The notes: generated by a model from the sequence alone, not told the origin. DNA of 64,000 nt from Anoxybacterium sp963668245 (GCA_963668245.2 OY764195.2:1-64000); one strand, 5' to 3'. Shown: positions 11,022 to 20,144, counted from the stretch's first letter. Program-made: numbers and translations.

Positions 11022-12284
11022 TTATTTCTTGTCTGCTTTCAGCACTGCGTTCAGCATTACACTAGCACCTTCTGTACAGGATTCAACTGGTGTAAATTCA
11101 GGTTCGCAATGACTGTGTCCATCTTTGGATGGAACAAAAATCATAGTAGTTGGAATCATATAGGATACAAACTGAGCATCGTGTCCTGCTCCACTGTTAA
11201 TAAACTGATTGGAAGCCCCAATTTCTTCAGCACTTTCTTTTACAAAGCCTACTAACTCTTTGTCGAAATACACTGTGTCACGCTGCCAAGCCAATTCAAC
11301 TTCGCATTTGCATCTTGCCCACTCTTTTGTTTCTAAGCTCTTTACGATATCTAAAACTTTCGCTCTTAACTCAGGATCTTCATGGCGAACATCGATTGAG
11401 AAATCAATCATATCTGGAATAACGGTATGTACGTTTGGATGACATACGATTTCTCCAGTTGTATAAACCAATTCTGGTCTGCCAAGTTTATCTATTTCTT
11501 CGTGTAAGTAGCATAATGCCTGTGCCGCAGCAAATAATGCATCCTGTCTCTTATGCATTGGAGTAGTTCCTGCATGATCAGACTGACCAAAGAATCGAAT
11601 TCTGTAGTTAAACATGCCCAATACGCAAGTTACAACACCAACGTCTTTTCCTGCATCTTCAAGGATTGGTCCTTGTTCAATATGCAGTTCAAACATTGCC
11701 ATATAATCATCTGCATTTAATCTATTTTTCTCTTCTCCCTTATAAGGACTTGCATTTAGCGCATCGCCAAAAGTTGTTGTTTTATCTAAAACACTCTTAG
11801 ATGCCAGCATAGCTTCCTTTTTAAACTTCTTTCCGATTTCAGCTGGTAGATATTCATTACAAATTACTCCAGAAGACATCATTGCAGGAGGATATAAGGA
11901 TCCTTCTTCATTTGTCCAAATCATAGCTGTAACTGGATGTCTGTGAGGGATTTTTTCTGCAGCAATGGTTTCTAATACTTCCATCCCTCCGATTACACCA
12001 AGAATACCATCATAGTTTCCACCATTTCGAACTGAGTCCGCGTGGGAAGCCATCACGATTCTCTTTAAACCAGGTTCTGAACCTGGAAGAGTTGCATACA
12101 TATTAGCCATATCATCTGTTTCGATCGTTGCACCAATTGCTTCCATTCTCTTAACAAAGTAGTCTCTAGCCATATGAGCTTCAGTAGAGAGAGAGTATCT
12201 GGTGATTCCACCATGACCAGCGTCACCAAATTTGCTAAAGGTGGTGATTTTGTCATTCATTCTGTCTTTGTCACAAGTAAACAT
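11022..12284 (-). CDS. M20-family Zn hydrolase (allantoate amidohydrolase / N-carbamoyl-amino acid hydrolase type)
   Basis: A 420-residue amidase of the hydantoinase/carbamoylase group. Metal and substrate motifs are clear: ASHADSVRNGG and YDGILGVIGG, the catalytic TNEEGS, FELHIEQGPILE, the dimerisation-domain motif GQSDHAGTTPMHKRQDA, SGAGHDAQFV, and the C-terminal GHSHCEPEFT metal histidine. Members cleave ureido groups from allantoate, ureidoglycine, beta-ureidopropionate or N-carbamoyl-amino acids. Sequence alone does not decide which, and no hydantoinase or allantoinase gene is adjacent. The start has AAAGGAG 10 bases upstream. It is a single-gene unit with a long upstream region (12285-12822) and its own terminator. 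Confidence 0.88.
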   Translation of the reverse strand: MFTCDKDRMNDKITTFSKFGDAGHGGITRYSLSTEAHMARDYFVKRMEAIGATIETDDMANMYATLPGSEPGLKRIVMASHADSVRNGGNYDGILGVIGGMEVLETIAAEKIPHRHPVTAMIWTNEEGSLYPPAMMSSGVICNEYLPAEIGKKFKKEAMLASKSVLDKTTTFGDALNASPYKGEEKNRLNADDYMAMFELHIEQGPILEDAGKDVGVVTCVLGMFNYRIRFFGQSDHAGTTPMHKRQDALFAAAQALCYLHEEIDKLGRPELVYTTGEIVCHPNVHTVIPDMIDFSIDVRHEDPELRAKVLDIVKSLETKEWARCKCEVELAWQRDTVYFDKELVGFVKESAEEIGASNQFINSGAGHDAQFVSYMIPTTMIFVPSKDGHSHCEPEFTPVESCTEGASVMLNAVLKADKK

Positions 12285-12822
12285 AATACTTACACTCCTT
12301 TTATAATATTTTGATTATTTAAAACTAAATCAATAACGTATGACACTTTAATATTATAACCTTGGATTTTCAGGTGATGTTACTAGTTTCGTAAACGATT
12401 AAAAAAAAGAAATATTTATCCTTCTTTTTTCGTTTTCTTATCTAAAAGTGTACTGCTTTTTGCATCGCTGTGTCAAGCTATCTTTCCCTTTTGTTCGTCG
12501 AAATTTTCTGAAAAACAATTGATTTGCACTGTTATCCTTGCATTTTTAAAGGTTTTCGCACTCTATATTTTTTTAATATTTCTTCTATTTATTTAATGAA
12601 ACAGCTTTTCAAGGTTTTCTTTATTTCTGCGCCATTTTACTCTTTTTCATCCTGCATTTGGATTTTGATTGTTTACATAACCAATTGAAACCTTATCTCA
12701 TTGATTCGGCAATCTAATGAAACGGGTTTCGAAGAAAAGAACAAGTAATTTCCCAATAAACGGGGTCGAAGGATAGAACAAGCAATTTCTCAATAAATGG
12801 GATCGAAGGATAGAAGGTTCAC
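12285..12822. other. Intergenic region upstream of the M20 amidohydrolase
   Basis: About 540 bases without a credible gene. The plus strand is strongly T-rich. The only clear structure is the 37-bp tandem repeat at 12739-12812. A TATAAT on the minus strand (12352-12357) could be the -10 of the amidohydrolase gene but lacks a good -35. Confidence 0.6.
12739..12812. repeat. 37-bp tandem direct repeat, two copies plus a partial copy
   Basis: Two adjacent 37-base units (12739-12775 and 12776-12812), each starting GAACAAG and ending TCGAAGGATA, differ at only four positions. A diverged partial copy (GAAACGGGTTTCGAAG) precedes them at about 12718-12738. There are no unique spacers, so this is not CRISPR. 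It lies between the panC terminator and the promoter region of the amidohydrolase gene. Confidence 0.8.
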
Positions 12823-12847
12823 AAAAAGGCACCGCTAGGTGCCTTTA
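12823..12847 (-). terminator. Terminator of panC
   Basis: Minus-strand hairpin AAAGGCACC-TAGC-GGTGCCTTTTTGT, 45-70 bases after the panC stop. Confidence 0.85.
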
Positions 12848-12890
12848 AAGATTTTTTTCAGAATAATGTTTAGAATGATTTTTTCTAATT

Positions 12891-13751
12891 TTAAAAACTG
12901 TTATTTTCAATATCATAAATAAAGTTGTCAATCAACCTTATGTTTCCAATAAAGACTGCCACGGCAACAAGAACAGATGATTCAATCCGAAGAACTGGTT
13001 CTAGATTAGCAGCGTCAACTATCTCAACGTAGTCTAACGTGACGGATATCTCCGCCTGAATCAGCGTTTCCACTGCAGCGATAATCACTTTTGGGTTTCG
13101 ATTCCCACCAGCTATCATTCGCTGTGCAAGAGATAACGCCTTTGGTAGTATGACTGCAGTATTTCTTTCTTCAGGACTGAGACGAACATTTCTTGAACTT
13201 TTAGCCAAACCATCTTCTTCCCGGATGGTTTCGCAACCTACAATTTCTATATCCATGTTCAAATCATTTACCATTTGATGAATTACAGCAAGCTGTTGTG
13301 CATCCTTTTTTCCAAAGTATGCCCTGTCGGGATTAACAATATGAAATAACTTTAGAACCACCGTGCAAACTCCTCTGAAATGTCCAGGTCTGCTTTTACC
13401 ACAGAGTGAATCTGTCAATCCATTCATATCTACGTAGGTCGAGAACCCATTGTGGTATATTTCCTTGGCATCTGGTTGAAAAATTATATCAGCACCTGCC
13501 ATCTCACATAGCTGGCTATCTCTTTCTAAATTGACAGGGTAGTTTTCAAAATCTTCTTTTTCGCCAAATTGCATTGGGTTTACAAATATACTAACCACAA
13601 CGTAATCATTTTCTTCAGAAGCTCTCTTGATCAAACTCTGATGTCCTTCATGTAAGTAGCCCATTGTAGGTACAAATCCGACACGCTGTCCTTCTGTCCT
13701 CCACGCTTTCACATGTTCGCGAACATCCTGAATCTTATTGACTATTATCAT
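12891..13751 (-). CDS. panC: Pantothenate synthetase
   Basis: A 286-residue enzyme joining pantoate and beta-alanine with ATP, the last step of vitamin B5 synthesis. Motifs: the nucleotidyl-transferase HIGH box in PTMGYLHEGHQSLI, FVNPMQFGEKEDFENYP, GKSRPGHFRGVCTVV, YFGKKDAQQL and the KMSKS-like SSRNVRLSPEER. Family-typical length. AAGGAGG lies 7 bases before the ATG. panB and panD are not adjacent, so the gene stands alone between its own promoter (13820-13828) and terminator. Confidence 0.97.
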   Translation of the reverse strand: MIIVNKIQDVREHVKAWRTEGQRVGFVPTMGYLHEGHQSLIKRASEENDYVVVSIFVNPMQFGEKEDFENYPVNLERDSQLCEMAGADIIFQPDAKEIYHNGFSTYVDMNGLTDSLCGKSRPGHFRGVCTVVLKLFHIVNPDRAYFGKKDAQQLAVIHQMVNDLNMDIEIVGCETIREEDGLAKSSRNVRLSPEERNTAVILPKALSLAQRMIAGGNRNPKVIIAAVETLIQAEISVTLDYVEIVDAANLEPVLRIESSVLVAVAVFIGNIRLIDNFIYDIENNSF

Positions 13752-13819
13752 TTTTTCCTCCTTATCGGTGCAGTTTCGCGGAATACCGCCCGTAGGAACG
13801 ATTTTAGCATGAACGGCTT

Positions 13820-13828
13820 ATTATATCA
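13820..13828 (-). promoter_or_regulatory. Extended -10 promoter for panC
   Basis: Minus-strand TGATATAAT (TGn plus TATAAT) about 70 bases upstream of panC; no good -35. Confidence 0.45.
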
Positions 13829-13865
13829 ATACTTTCGTGTTCTTTTCCAGAAGACTTACAGTTTT

Positions 13866-14756
13866 TTAGGAAACAAGGCAGGATAGTAAGATTGAATTCC
13901 TTTTCCCCTCAACGTTTTCCGCACGGGAAGTCATCACAATAGGAAAAGAGGCCCCCACTACAATGCCTGCCATTTTTGCATCTGCATAATACATCAATGC
14001 TTTTCCAATCATGTTGCCCGCTTCAATATTGGGAACTATAAACAAATCCACATCTCCACTAATTTTACTATCAATGCCTTTGTGCCTCGCCGCATTCTGG
14101 CTTGCTGCAACATCAAGTGCAATCGGACCTTCTAGGATACATTTCCCAAAGGTTCCTTCTTGTGCAGCTTTTGCTAAATTCAATGCATCAACTGTTGCGG
14201 GCATGGATGGGGTTATGCTTTCGTTTGCTGTCAAAACAGCAATTTTGGGTTCTTCAATTCCAAGTCGCCGAAGTGCTTGAATTCCATTTTTCACAATCTT
14301 GATTTTTGCCTCATAATCTGGAAATTCATTCATTCCTCCATCCGTATAAAAAACAAGTTTTTTTTGGTTCGGAATTTGAAACGCTGCTAAGTGAGATAGA
14401 AATCGATTTTTATGGTCAATACTTTCATGCAATACGGTTTTTAAAAACATACCACTATTGACAAGACCTTTCATTAGCACATTCGCCTTTTTTTCATTGA
14501 TAAGTTGAATCGCTAATTTACAAGCTTTCTCCTTATCTTCTTCATGAATAATATTAACATTAACTTCAATTCCCATTTGAGATAAATAGCCCTCTATTTC
14601 ATTGCGATTACCTACTAAAACAAAATCAGCCACACCCTCAAGCTGAACTTGCTTTACCGTCGCAAGCACCTCTTTGTCTTCCGCAGCTGCAACTGCAATC
14701 ACCTTCTTATCGTCCATATTCATCATTTCTCTTAAAGCATCAAAGCTTTTATACAT
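13866..14756 (-). CDS. ptb: Phosphate butyryltransferase (PTA/PTB family)
   Basis: A 296-residue phosphate acyltransferase that swaps CoA for phosphate on butyryl-CoA or related acyl-CoAs in the cytoplasm. Family features include VLMKGLVNSGMFLKTVL, FYTDGGMNEFPDYEAK, VAVLTANE-like IAVLTANESITPSMPAT and LEGPIALDVAAS, and the C-terminal PNIEAGNMIGKALMYYADAK. The size and DGG motif fit Ptb better than the longer Pta. The usual partner, butyrate kinase (buk), is absent here. Instead ptb is the third gene after an acyl-CoA ligase and ndk, 41 bases from ndk. AAGGAG sits 8 bases before the ATG. Confidence 0.88.
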   Translation of the reverse strand: MYKSFDALREMMNMDDKKVIAVAAAEDKEVLATVKQVQLEGVADFVLVGNRNEIEGYLSQMGIEVNVNIIHEEDKEKACKLAIQLINEKKANVLMKGLVNSGMFLKTVLHESIDHKNRFLSHLAAFQIPNQKKLVFYTDGGMNEFPDYEAKIKIVKNGIQALRRLGIEEPKIAVLTANESITPSMPATVDALNLAKAAQEGTFGKCILEGPIALDVAASQNAARHKGIDSKISGDVDLFIVPNIEAGNMIGKALMYYADAKMAGIVVGASFPIVMTSRAENVEGKRNSILLSCLVS

Positions 14757-14797
14757 TGCAATTCTCCTTTTCCCCTTATGGAGTGTCTTTCATTTAT

Positions 14798-15202
14798 TTA
14801 TTTTGACGAAAAAAAGCGATGTATTTCAATTTCCGCATTTTCAGGCGAATCTGATCCGTGTATCAAATTTTTTGTAGTAGAGGAGGCAAAATCGCCTCGA
14901 ATAGTGCCTGACAAAGCCTCTTCAAATTTTGTTGCCCCAATTAGAATACGCATCCCTTGAACAACATTTTCGCCTTCTACAATCATCCCCCATACTGGAC
15001 CCGACATCATGTATTGTTCCATACTTGGGTAAAATGGTTTATCTGCCACATGAGCATAATGCTCTCTCAGGACCTCTGCTGTCAAATTCATTATTTTAAT
15101 TGCTGCTATTGAATATCCTTTTCCCTCAATTCTACTCAAAATATTTCCAGCTAATTTCCGTTGAACCGCATCTGGTTTTAACATGATATATGTACGTTCC
15201 AT
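14798..15202 (-). CDS. ndk: Nucleoside-diphosphate kinase
   Basis: A 134-residue NDK that balances NTP pools by ping-pong phosphotransfer. The N-terminus is MERTYIMLKPDAVQRKLAGN and the active-site histidine is in NLIHGSDSPENAEIE (about residue 115). The frame is open five codons further to 15217, but GGGGGAAAGTGTT lies ahead of the ATG at 15202, which also matches the family start. It sits between the acyl-CoA ligase and ptb genes on the same strand, about 20 and 41 bases away. Confidence 0.95.
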   Translation of the reverse strand: MERTYIMLKPDAVQRKLAGNILSRIEGKGYSIAAIKIMNLTAEVLREHYAHVADKPFYPSMEQYMMSGPVWGMIVEGENVVQGMRILIGATKFEEALSGTIRGDFASSTTKNLIHGSDSPENAEIEIHRFFSSK

Positions 15203-15222
15203 AACACTTTCCCCCATATAGA

Positions 15223-16722
15223 TTACTTTTTCGTTTCTTCCTGCTCTTTTAGAAATCTTTTCATAATTTTACCAGAACCGTTTTTGGGAAGTTCTGGAAT
15301 AAACTCAATTACTCTTGGCAACTTATATGGCGCCAATTTGCTTCTTAAAAAATTGTTCAATTCTTTCGCAGAGCTTTCCTCTCCTCCTTTGAGTACCACA
15401 AAAGCTTTAACAAATTCTCCACGTAATCGATCAGTAACACCAATGACAGCGGCTTCTTTTACTTTTGGATATTGGTAAATTACCTCTTCTACCTCTCGAG
15501 GATATACATTGAGGCCTGCGACAATTACCATATCTTTTTTTCTGTCAACGATATAAATATACCCATCTTCGTCTATTTTAGCCAAATCACCTGTATGGAG
15601 CCATCCGTTTGCTAATGCTTTCTTCGATTCATCTGGTTTATTATAATATCCTAGCATCACATTATCACCTAGGACAATCAATTCGCCTACTTCTCCCAAA
15701 GGAACTTCTTGGTCATTATCATCCACAATTTTACACAAGATATCAGGAAGTGGCAATCCAATGGAACCTTCTTTTTGGACGCCTTGTGGTGGATTAAATG
15801 CAACTGCCGGGGCCGCCTCTGTCAAGCCATAGCCTTCCACAACTGGTAAGTTCATAATCTCCCTTGATTGACGATAGATTTCAACCGGCAACGCTGCTCC
15901 GCCCGATACCGCAAGTCTTAAATCTGGAAAAGAAATATTCTTTTTTCCAGCTTCTAACAGAACAACATACATTGCCGGAACTCCCATAAACACGGTTATT
16001 TTTCCATTGACCAACACATCAATTACCTCTTTTGGTTGGAAGGACTCTAAAATTGTTACAGTCGCGCCAGAATATAGCGGCATCAAAACACAAGCGGTAA
16101 ATGCAAAAACATGAAACATAGGAAGGACACACATGTAAATGTCTTCCGGCTTTGAACATAATGCCTCATAGCACTGCTTTGCATTAATCACTAAATTTTT
16201 ATGGGTTAGCATTGCGGCTTTTTGCTTTCCAGTCGTTCCAGAGGTATATAAAAATGTAGAGATGGAATCGAACTCCAGATCTGGTCCTGATAAATCTTTA
16301 GCACACTTCACCACCTCTTTTTGGAACACTTCATCCAAAACAATGAGCTGAATGCCCAAACCTTTTTCGATCTGCTCTTTGGAAAGTCTTGTCTTTTGCA
16401 AAATAACGGGGTGTATTATCATGTATTTTGCTTCTGCATCTTGAGCAATGTAATGAATTTCTTCCATTGTAAGCAACAGGTTGATTGGTACAATCACACC
16501 ACCATTTTGTACAGTGCCAAAATATGAATATATAAATTCAGGTGAATTAACACAGCTCAGTATCACTTTATCTCCTGATTTTAGTCCTGCATTCTTTAAA
16601 TAGGATGCATAGCCTTTGACATTTTGATCCAGTTGCCCATAAGTTATGCTATTTCCTTTGTAATTTAGTGCTATTTTTTCGTCTTTAAAATTATTATCGT
16701 AAATATTCCCAACAAATACCAT
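15223..16722 (-). CDS. AMP-forming acyl-CoA ligase (fatty-acid type)
   Basis: A 499-residue member of the ANL adenylate-forming superfamily. It has the P-loop-like TFLYTSGTTGKQKAAMLTH, the A5 motif VVEGYGLTEAAP, the A7/A8 core GWLHTGDLAKIDEDGYIYIV-DRKKD and the catalytic lysine motif PKNGSGKIMKR near the C-terminus. It activates a carboxylic acid with ATP and loads it onto CoA; chain length cannot be told. It is the first gene of an acyl-CoA ligase-ndk-ptb operon, with a GAGGAGGAG ribosome binding site. Acyl-CoA made here could be turned into an acyl-phosphate by Ptb. Confidence 0.88.
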   Translation of the reverse strand: MVFVGNIYDNNFKDEKIALNYKGNSITYGQLDQNVKGYASYLKNAGLKSGDKVILSCVNSPEFIYSYFGTVQNGGVIVPINLLLTMEEIHYIAQDAEAKYMIIHPVILQKTRLSKEQIEKGLGIQLIVLDEVFQKEVVKCAKDLSGPDLEFDSISTFLYTSGTTGKQKAAMLTHKNLVINAKQCYEALCSKPEDIYMCVLPMFHVFAFTACVLMPLYSGATVTILESFQPKEVIDVLVNGKITVFMGVPAMYVVLLEAGKKNISFPDLRLAVSGGAALPVEIYRQSREIMNLPVVEGYGLTEAAPAVAFNPPQGVQKEGSIGLPLPDILCKIVDDNDQEVPLGEVGELIVLGDNVMLGYYNKPDESKKALANGWLHTGDLAKIDEDGYIYIVDRKKDMVIVAGLNVYPREVEEVIYQYPKVKEAAVIGVTDRLRGEFVKAFVVLKGGEESSAKELNNFLRSKLAPYKLPRVIEFIPELPKNGSGKIMKRFLKEQEETKK

Positions 16723-16758
16723 GCTTTCTCCTCCTCAAAATTTTTCTACCATTTATAC

Positions 16759-16799
16759 AAAATGTAGCTTTTTTCTTTTTTGATATTGTACTACATTTT
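16759..16799. repeat. 9-bp inverted repeat upstream of the acyl-CoA ligase operon
   Basis: AAAATGTAG (16759-16767) and CTACATTTT (16791-16799) flank the likely promoter region, 37-77 bases from the ligase start. A candidate operator only. Confidence 0.35.
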
Positions 16800-16855
16800 A
16801 GTGCATTGAGCAAATCACATCAAGAGGAAACCAATCTGGCATATTTATATATATG

Positions 16856-17320
16856 CTATCGTCTACGACGGTATCTTTTTTTCCCAACAATAGAATAGTA
16901 TACAGGAATTGTCACAAATAGAATCCATGCTGGATGCCATAAATCCAATCCAAATCCAAGAATCAAATAAAGAATTGTAATTAGAAGAGGATACGGAAAT
17001 CTTGACCAATACGAATCCTCAGAATCTTCTTCACTATGGTCTTGCATCTTTTGGGCAAATGACTCGTTCTCTGGCAAAGCTTCTGGTTCATCCTTAGAAT
17101 TTGCCGTTTCCACTTTTTCTTCTGTATGCAATAACTCATCCAGAGAAATCCCATACAATTGAGACAATAAAATTAGATTGTCGGTATCGGGAGATGCTTC
17201 TGCCCTTTCCCATTTTGAAACCGCCTGCCTACTCACTCCTATTTTCTCTGCCAACTCTTCTTGCGAATAATGCTTTTCTTTTCTTAATTCATATAATCTG
17301 TTTGCAATATCAATATTCAT
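16856..17320 (-). CDS. XRE-family transcriptional regulator with C-terminal membrane segments
   Basis: 154 residues. Residues 1-60 form a helix-turn-helix of the Cro/XRE type (YSQEELAEKIGVSRQAVSKW is the classic recognition helix). An acidic linker (about 70-105) follows, then two hydrophobic stretches (YPLLITILYLILGFGL and AWILFVTIPVYYSIV) ending in a KKRYRRRR tail. The layout suggests a membrane-tethered DNA-binding protein, common in Firmicutes. Its signal and targets are unknown. AAAGGAG lies upstream of the ATG, and a GCAACCA-T-TGGTTGC palindrome about 95 bases upstream could be an autoregulatory site. Confidence 0.82.
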   Translation of the reverse strand: MNIDIANRLYELRKEKHYSQEELAEKIGVSRQAVSKWERAEASPDTDNLILLSQLYGISLDELLHTEEKVETANSKDEPEALPENESFAQKMQDHSEEDSEDSYWSRFPYPLLITILYLILGFGLDLWHPAWILFVTIPVYYSIVGKKRYRRRR

Positions 17321-17412
17321 ATCTCATTCTCCTTTATATTTTTATGTGATATCTTTTCTTATATCATACAAATCCAAATTTAGTTGCACAACATATTCTA
17401 GCTCTCAATTTC

Positions 17413-17427
17413 GCAACCATTGGTTGC
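17413..17427. promoter_or_regulatory. Palindrome upstream of the XRE regulator
   Basis: Perfect 7-bp arms GCAACCA and TGGTTGC around a single base, between the rnf terminator and the XRE gene. Possible operator. Confidence 0.35.
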
Positions 17428-17498
17428 ATCCGACTATTTACAACAGGTTTGAGCTGCAATTATTATAATTTCATAATAAGCTCTCATGATAACTCATC

Positions 17499-17528
17499 AA
17501 AAATGCCGCCCATTGGACGGCATTTTAT
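17499..17528 (-). terminator. Terminator of the rnf operon
   Basis: Minus-strand hairpin AAAATGCCGTCC/GGGCGGCATTTTT about 20 bases after the rnfB stop. Confidence 0.88.
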
Positions 17529-17548
17529 TTCATATTTTATTTTACAAT

Positions 17549-18355
17549 TTATTTTTCCAACTGTCCCGCAATGGCTTTTGTAGGACACTTTTCTACGCAA
17601 AGCATACACTCTTGACACTTAGTGTAATCAATTCGAGCCAAATTATGTTCAATAATGATTGCGTCATGAGGGCAAACCTTCACACATTGTCTACATGCAA
17701 TACAACCTGCGCTGCATCGTACTGCCAATGTCTTTTTTACTTCTTTGTTGCTACAATCTACATGTACATGATTGAAATAAGGTACCAATTCAATAACCTT
17801 CTTTGGACATTCTTCGATACAATTGCCGCAACCAGTACAAAGATCCGGATGAATCTTTGCTAGCTTATTATCAGTTAACTCAATCGCACCAAATGGGCAA
17901 ACAGTAACACAACTGCCATATCCCAGACAACTGAATTTACAGTTCTTATCTCCACCCTTAACCATATTTGCAGCTTTACAATCTTGTATCCCATAGTACT
18001 CAAACTTTGAAGTACATTTGTCTGAACCACCCGCACATAAAACACGAGCAACCATTTTCTCTGAATCAATTGCAGCCATACCCATGATTTCAGCTATACT
18101 GCTATTTGCTTCGGACGAAGCAACTGGGCATCCATTTACCGGTGCATTTCCTTCAACGATTGCATTTGCCAAGCCATCACAGCCTGGAAAACCACATCCG
18201 CCACAATTTGCACCAGGAAGTGCTTCTCTGACAGCAACGACTCTTGGATCCGTTTCAACTGCGAATTTCTGAGACGCAAAAGCTAAAACCCCACCAAATA
18301 CAACGCCCATTCCGCCTAGAGCAAGAACTGGCACTAAAATTGTCGATAGTTCCAT
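17549..18355 (-). CDS. rnfB: Rnf complex subunit RnfB (iron-sulfur protein)
   Basis: A 268-residue subunit with one N-terminal membrane helix. A Fe-S domain follows (NCGGCGFPGCDGLANAIVEG, about residues 50-70). Then come several ferredoxin-type clusters: CLGYGSCVTVCPFGAI, CTGCGNCIEECPKKVI, CIACRQCVKVCPHDAI and CQECMLCVEKCPTKAI. RnfB accepts electrons from ferredoxin and passes them into the membrane complex, which pumps Na+ or H+ while reducing NAD+. It is the last gene of rnfCDGEAB, 15 bases after rnfA, followed by a strong terminator. Confidence 0.97.
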   Translation of the reverse strand: MELSTILVPVLALGGMGVVFGGVLAFASQKFAVETDPRVVAVREALPGANCGGCGFPGCDGLANAIVEGNAPVNGCPVASSEANSSIAEIMGMAAIDSEKMVARVLCAGGSDKCTSKFEYYGIQDCKAANMVKGGDKNCKFSCLGYGSCVTVCPFGAIELTDNKLAKIHPDLCTGCGNCIEECPKKVIELVPYFNHVHVDCSNKEVKKTLAVRCSAGCIACRQCVKVCPHDAIIIEHNLARIDYTKCQECMLCVEKCPTKAIAGQLEK

Positions 18356-18370
18356 TTTCTTCGCCTCCTT

Positions 18371-18952
18371 CTATACCAAACCTGCAAATCCAAGAAATGC
18401 AATAGACATCAGACTTGCAGATACCAAGGCAACTGGAAAGCCCTTAAATACCGATCCCACATTGGAAATTTCAAGCCGTTCTCTGATTCCTGCAAACAGT
18501 ATAATTGCAAGACCAAATCCAATCGAAACCCCAATTGCATTCACAATCGTCTCCAGCATATTATATGATTCTTGAATATTAATAATCGCGATTCCCATAA
18601 CCGCACAATTGGTGGTAATAAGAGGAAGATAAACACCTAATGACTTATAAAGTCCAGGACTCATTTTCTTTACAACCATTTCTACAAACTGTACAAGCGC
18701 TGCAATTACAAGGATAAATGCAATTGTTTGCATATATTCAATGTGAAAGAAAACAAGGATAAAACGCTGTACAAAGAATGTCATGATGGAGGCTAATGTA
18801 ATTACGAATGCAACCGCCATACTCATGCCTGCCGCAGTTTCTACTTGTTTTGAAACTCCTAAAAATGGACAGATTCCTAGAAATCTTGATAAAACAAAGT
18901 TATTAACAAGAATTCCACTCACTAGAATAATAAATAAACCCGAAATATCCAT
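18371..18952 (-). CDS. rnfA: Rnf complex subunit RnfA
   Basis: A 193-residue membrane protein with about six helices. The N-terminal VNNFVLSRFLGICPFLGVSK and the central PLITTNCAVMGIAI are the RnfA/NqrE signatures; the cysteines in ICPF and NCAV hold the intramembrane Fe-S cluster together with RnfE. It lies one base from rnfE and 15 from rnfB. Confidence 0.96.
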   Translation of the reverse strand: MDISGLFIILVSGILVNNFVLSRFLGICPFLGVSKQVETAAGMSMAVAFVITLASIMTFFVQRFILVFFHIEYMQTIAFILVIAALVQFVEMVVKKMSPGLYKSLGVYLPLITTNCAVMGIAIINIQESYNMLETIVNAIGVSIGFGLAIILFAGIRERLEISNVGSVFKGFPVALVSASLMSIAFLGFAGLV

Positions 18953-18953
18953 C

Positions 18954-19559
18954 CTATCTGACCTCCTTCGCTTTTCTTGCTTTATTCCAATTGAAGAACG
19001 CTAAGACCAAACCAAGTACTAAAAAACCACCTGGAGGCAGTATCATGATTAATGCAGGCTGGAATCCAGCTGGGAATAATGCAAATCCAAAGATACTTCC
19101 GTTTCCAAAGAGTTCACGAATAGAACCTAAAATTGTCAATGCAACTGCAAAGCCTAGCCCCATACCAATTGCATCACCAATTGACATAAATACCGTGTTT
19201 TTAGAAGCAAAAGCTTCTGCACGTGCAAGAATAATACAGTTTACTACTATCAACGGAATAAAAATACCTAAAGATTTATCAAGCACTGGTACATAAGCTT
19301 TTAACAGCAATCCCACGATGGTTACAAATGAAGCGATAACCACAACAAACGCTGGGATTCTAATTTTATCTGGAATTACTTTTTTCAACGCTGAAATAAC
19401 AATATTTGAGCCAAGCAATACAGCTGTTGTCGCAAGACCCATACCAAGTCCATTCGCTGCGGAAGTAGATACCGCAAGTGTTGGACACATACCCAGTAAT
19501 TGGATAAAAACGGGGTTTTCTTTGAAGATTCCATTCTTCAATGTATTCAAAAAATTCAT
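18954..19559 (-). CDS. rnfE: Rnf complex subunit RnfE
   Basis: A 201-residue membrane protein homologous to RnfA/NqrD. NPVFIQLLGMCPTLAVSTSA and PLIVVNCIILARAEAFAS carry the two conserved cysteine motifs of the intramembrane cluster. About six helices, family-typical length. It lies between rnfG (18 bases) and rnfA (1 base). Confidence 0.96.
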   Translation of the reverse strand: MNFLNTLKNGIFKENPVFIQLLGMCPTLAVSTSAANGLGMGLATTAVLLGSNIVISALKKVIPDKIRIPAFVVVIASFVTIVGLLLKAYVPVLDKSLGIFIPLIVVNCIILARAEAFASKNTVFMSIGDAIGMGLGFAVALTILGSIRELFGNGSIFGFALFPAGFQPALIMILPPGGFLVLGLVLAFFNWNKARKAKEVR

Positions 19560-19577
19560 CTTGCTATCCCTCCCTTT

Positions 19578-20144
19578 CTACTGAACTTCACTTAGATAGT
19601 TCTGATAGTATGCCAGCGCCTCATTGACACCGCTCGTTACTGCTCTTGATGTAATTGTGGCTCCAGATATTGCCAAGATTTCATCATCTTTTGGCATCCC
19701 TGATTTAATAACAGAAAGTTCCGAACTCTTACCGTTATATTGACCATTGAACTGAACATCCTTAGCCTTTGTTCCTAATCCTGGTGTTTCGTTTTGCTCT
19801 CCAATGCTGACACTTGTAATCGCTCCATTCAGATTAATCCCTACCATTACTTCTACTTCACCGCCATATCCTTGCGGTGCGGTTTTGAAGGTAAAACCAC
19901 AAATTTCCCCATCGGCTATACCTTGGTATACTTCTCGAATTGTAGCATAATCCTCAGGTGTTTGAATTTCAAGTTGTTCAAATTCTGTAGCCTCTGGCAG
20001 AAGTGCTTTTCTAGCTTCTACACTGGCAGCCATACTTGCCTGTGCAATGGGATCTTTTGTCACAGCATTTACAAATCCAAGGCATGCAGCTGCAACAGCA
20101 GAAATGAGAAATAAGATTGCACCCAATTTTATGATCTCTTTCAT
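19578..20144 (-). CDS. rnfG: Rnf complex subunit RnfG (covalent flavin)
   Basis: 188 residues: one N-terminal membrane helix, then an extracytoplasmic FMN-binding domain. The SGAT flavinylation motif is present in ISGATITSRAV, with the acceptor threonine near residue 163. FMN is normally attached by an ApbE transferase, which is not encoded in this window. The gene overlaps rnfD by four bases (ATGA type), indicating coupled translation. Confidence 0.96.
   Translation of the reverse strand: MKEIIKLGAILFLISAVAAACLGFVNAVTKDPIAQASMAASVEARKALLPEATEFEQLEIQTPEDYATIREVYQGIADGEICGFTFKTAPQGYGGEVEVMVGINLNGAITSVSIGEQNETPGLGTKAKDVQFNGQYNGKSSELSVIKSGMPKDDEILAISGATITSRAVTSGVNEALAYYQNYLSEVQ

Noticed and set aside
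12739..12812. 37-bp repeats as a CRISPR remnant
   Set aside because: The units are directly adjacent with no spacer sequence between them, and no cas gene is nearby.
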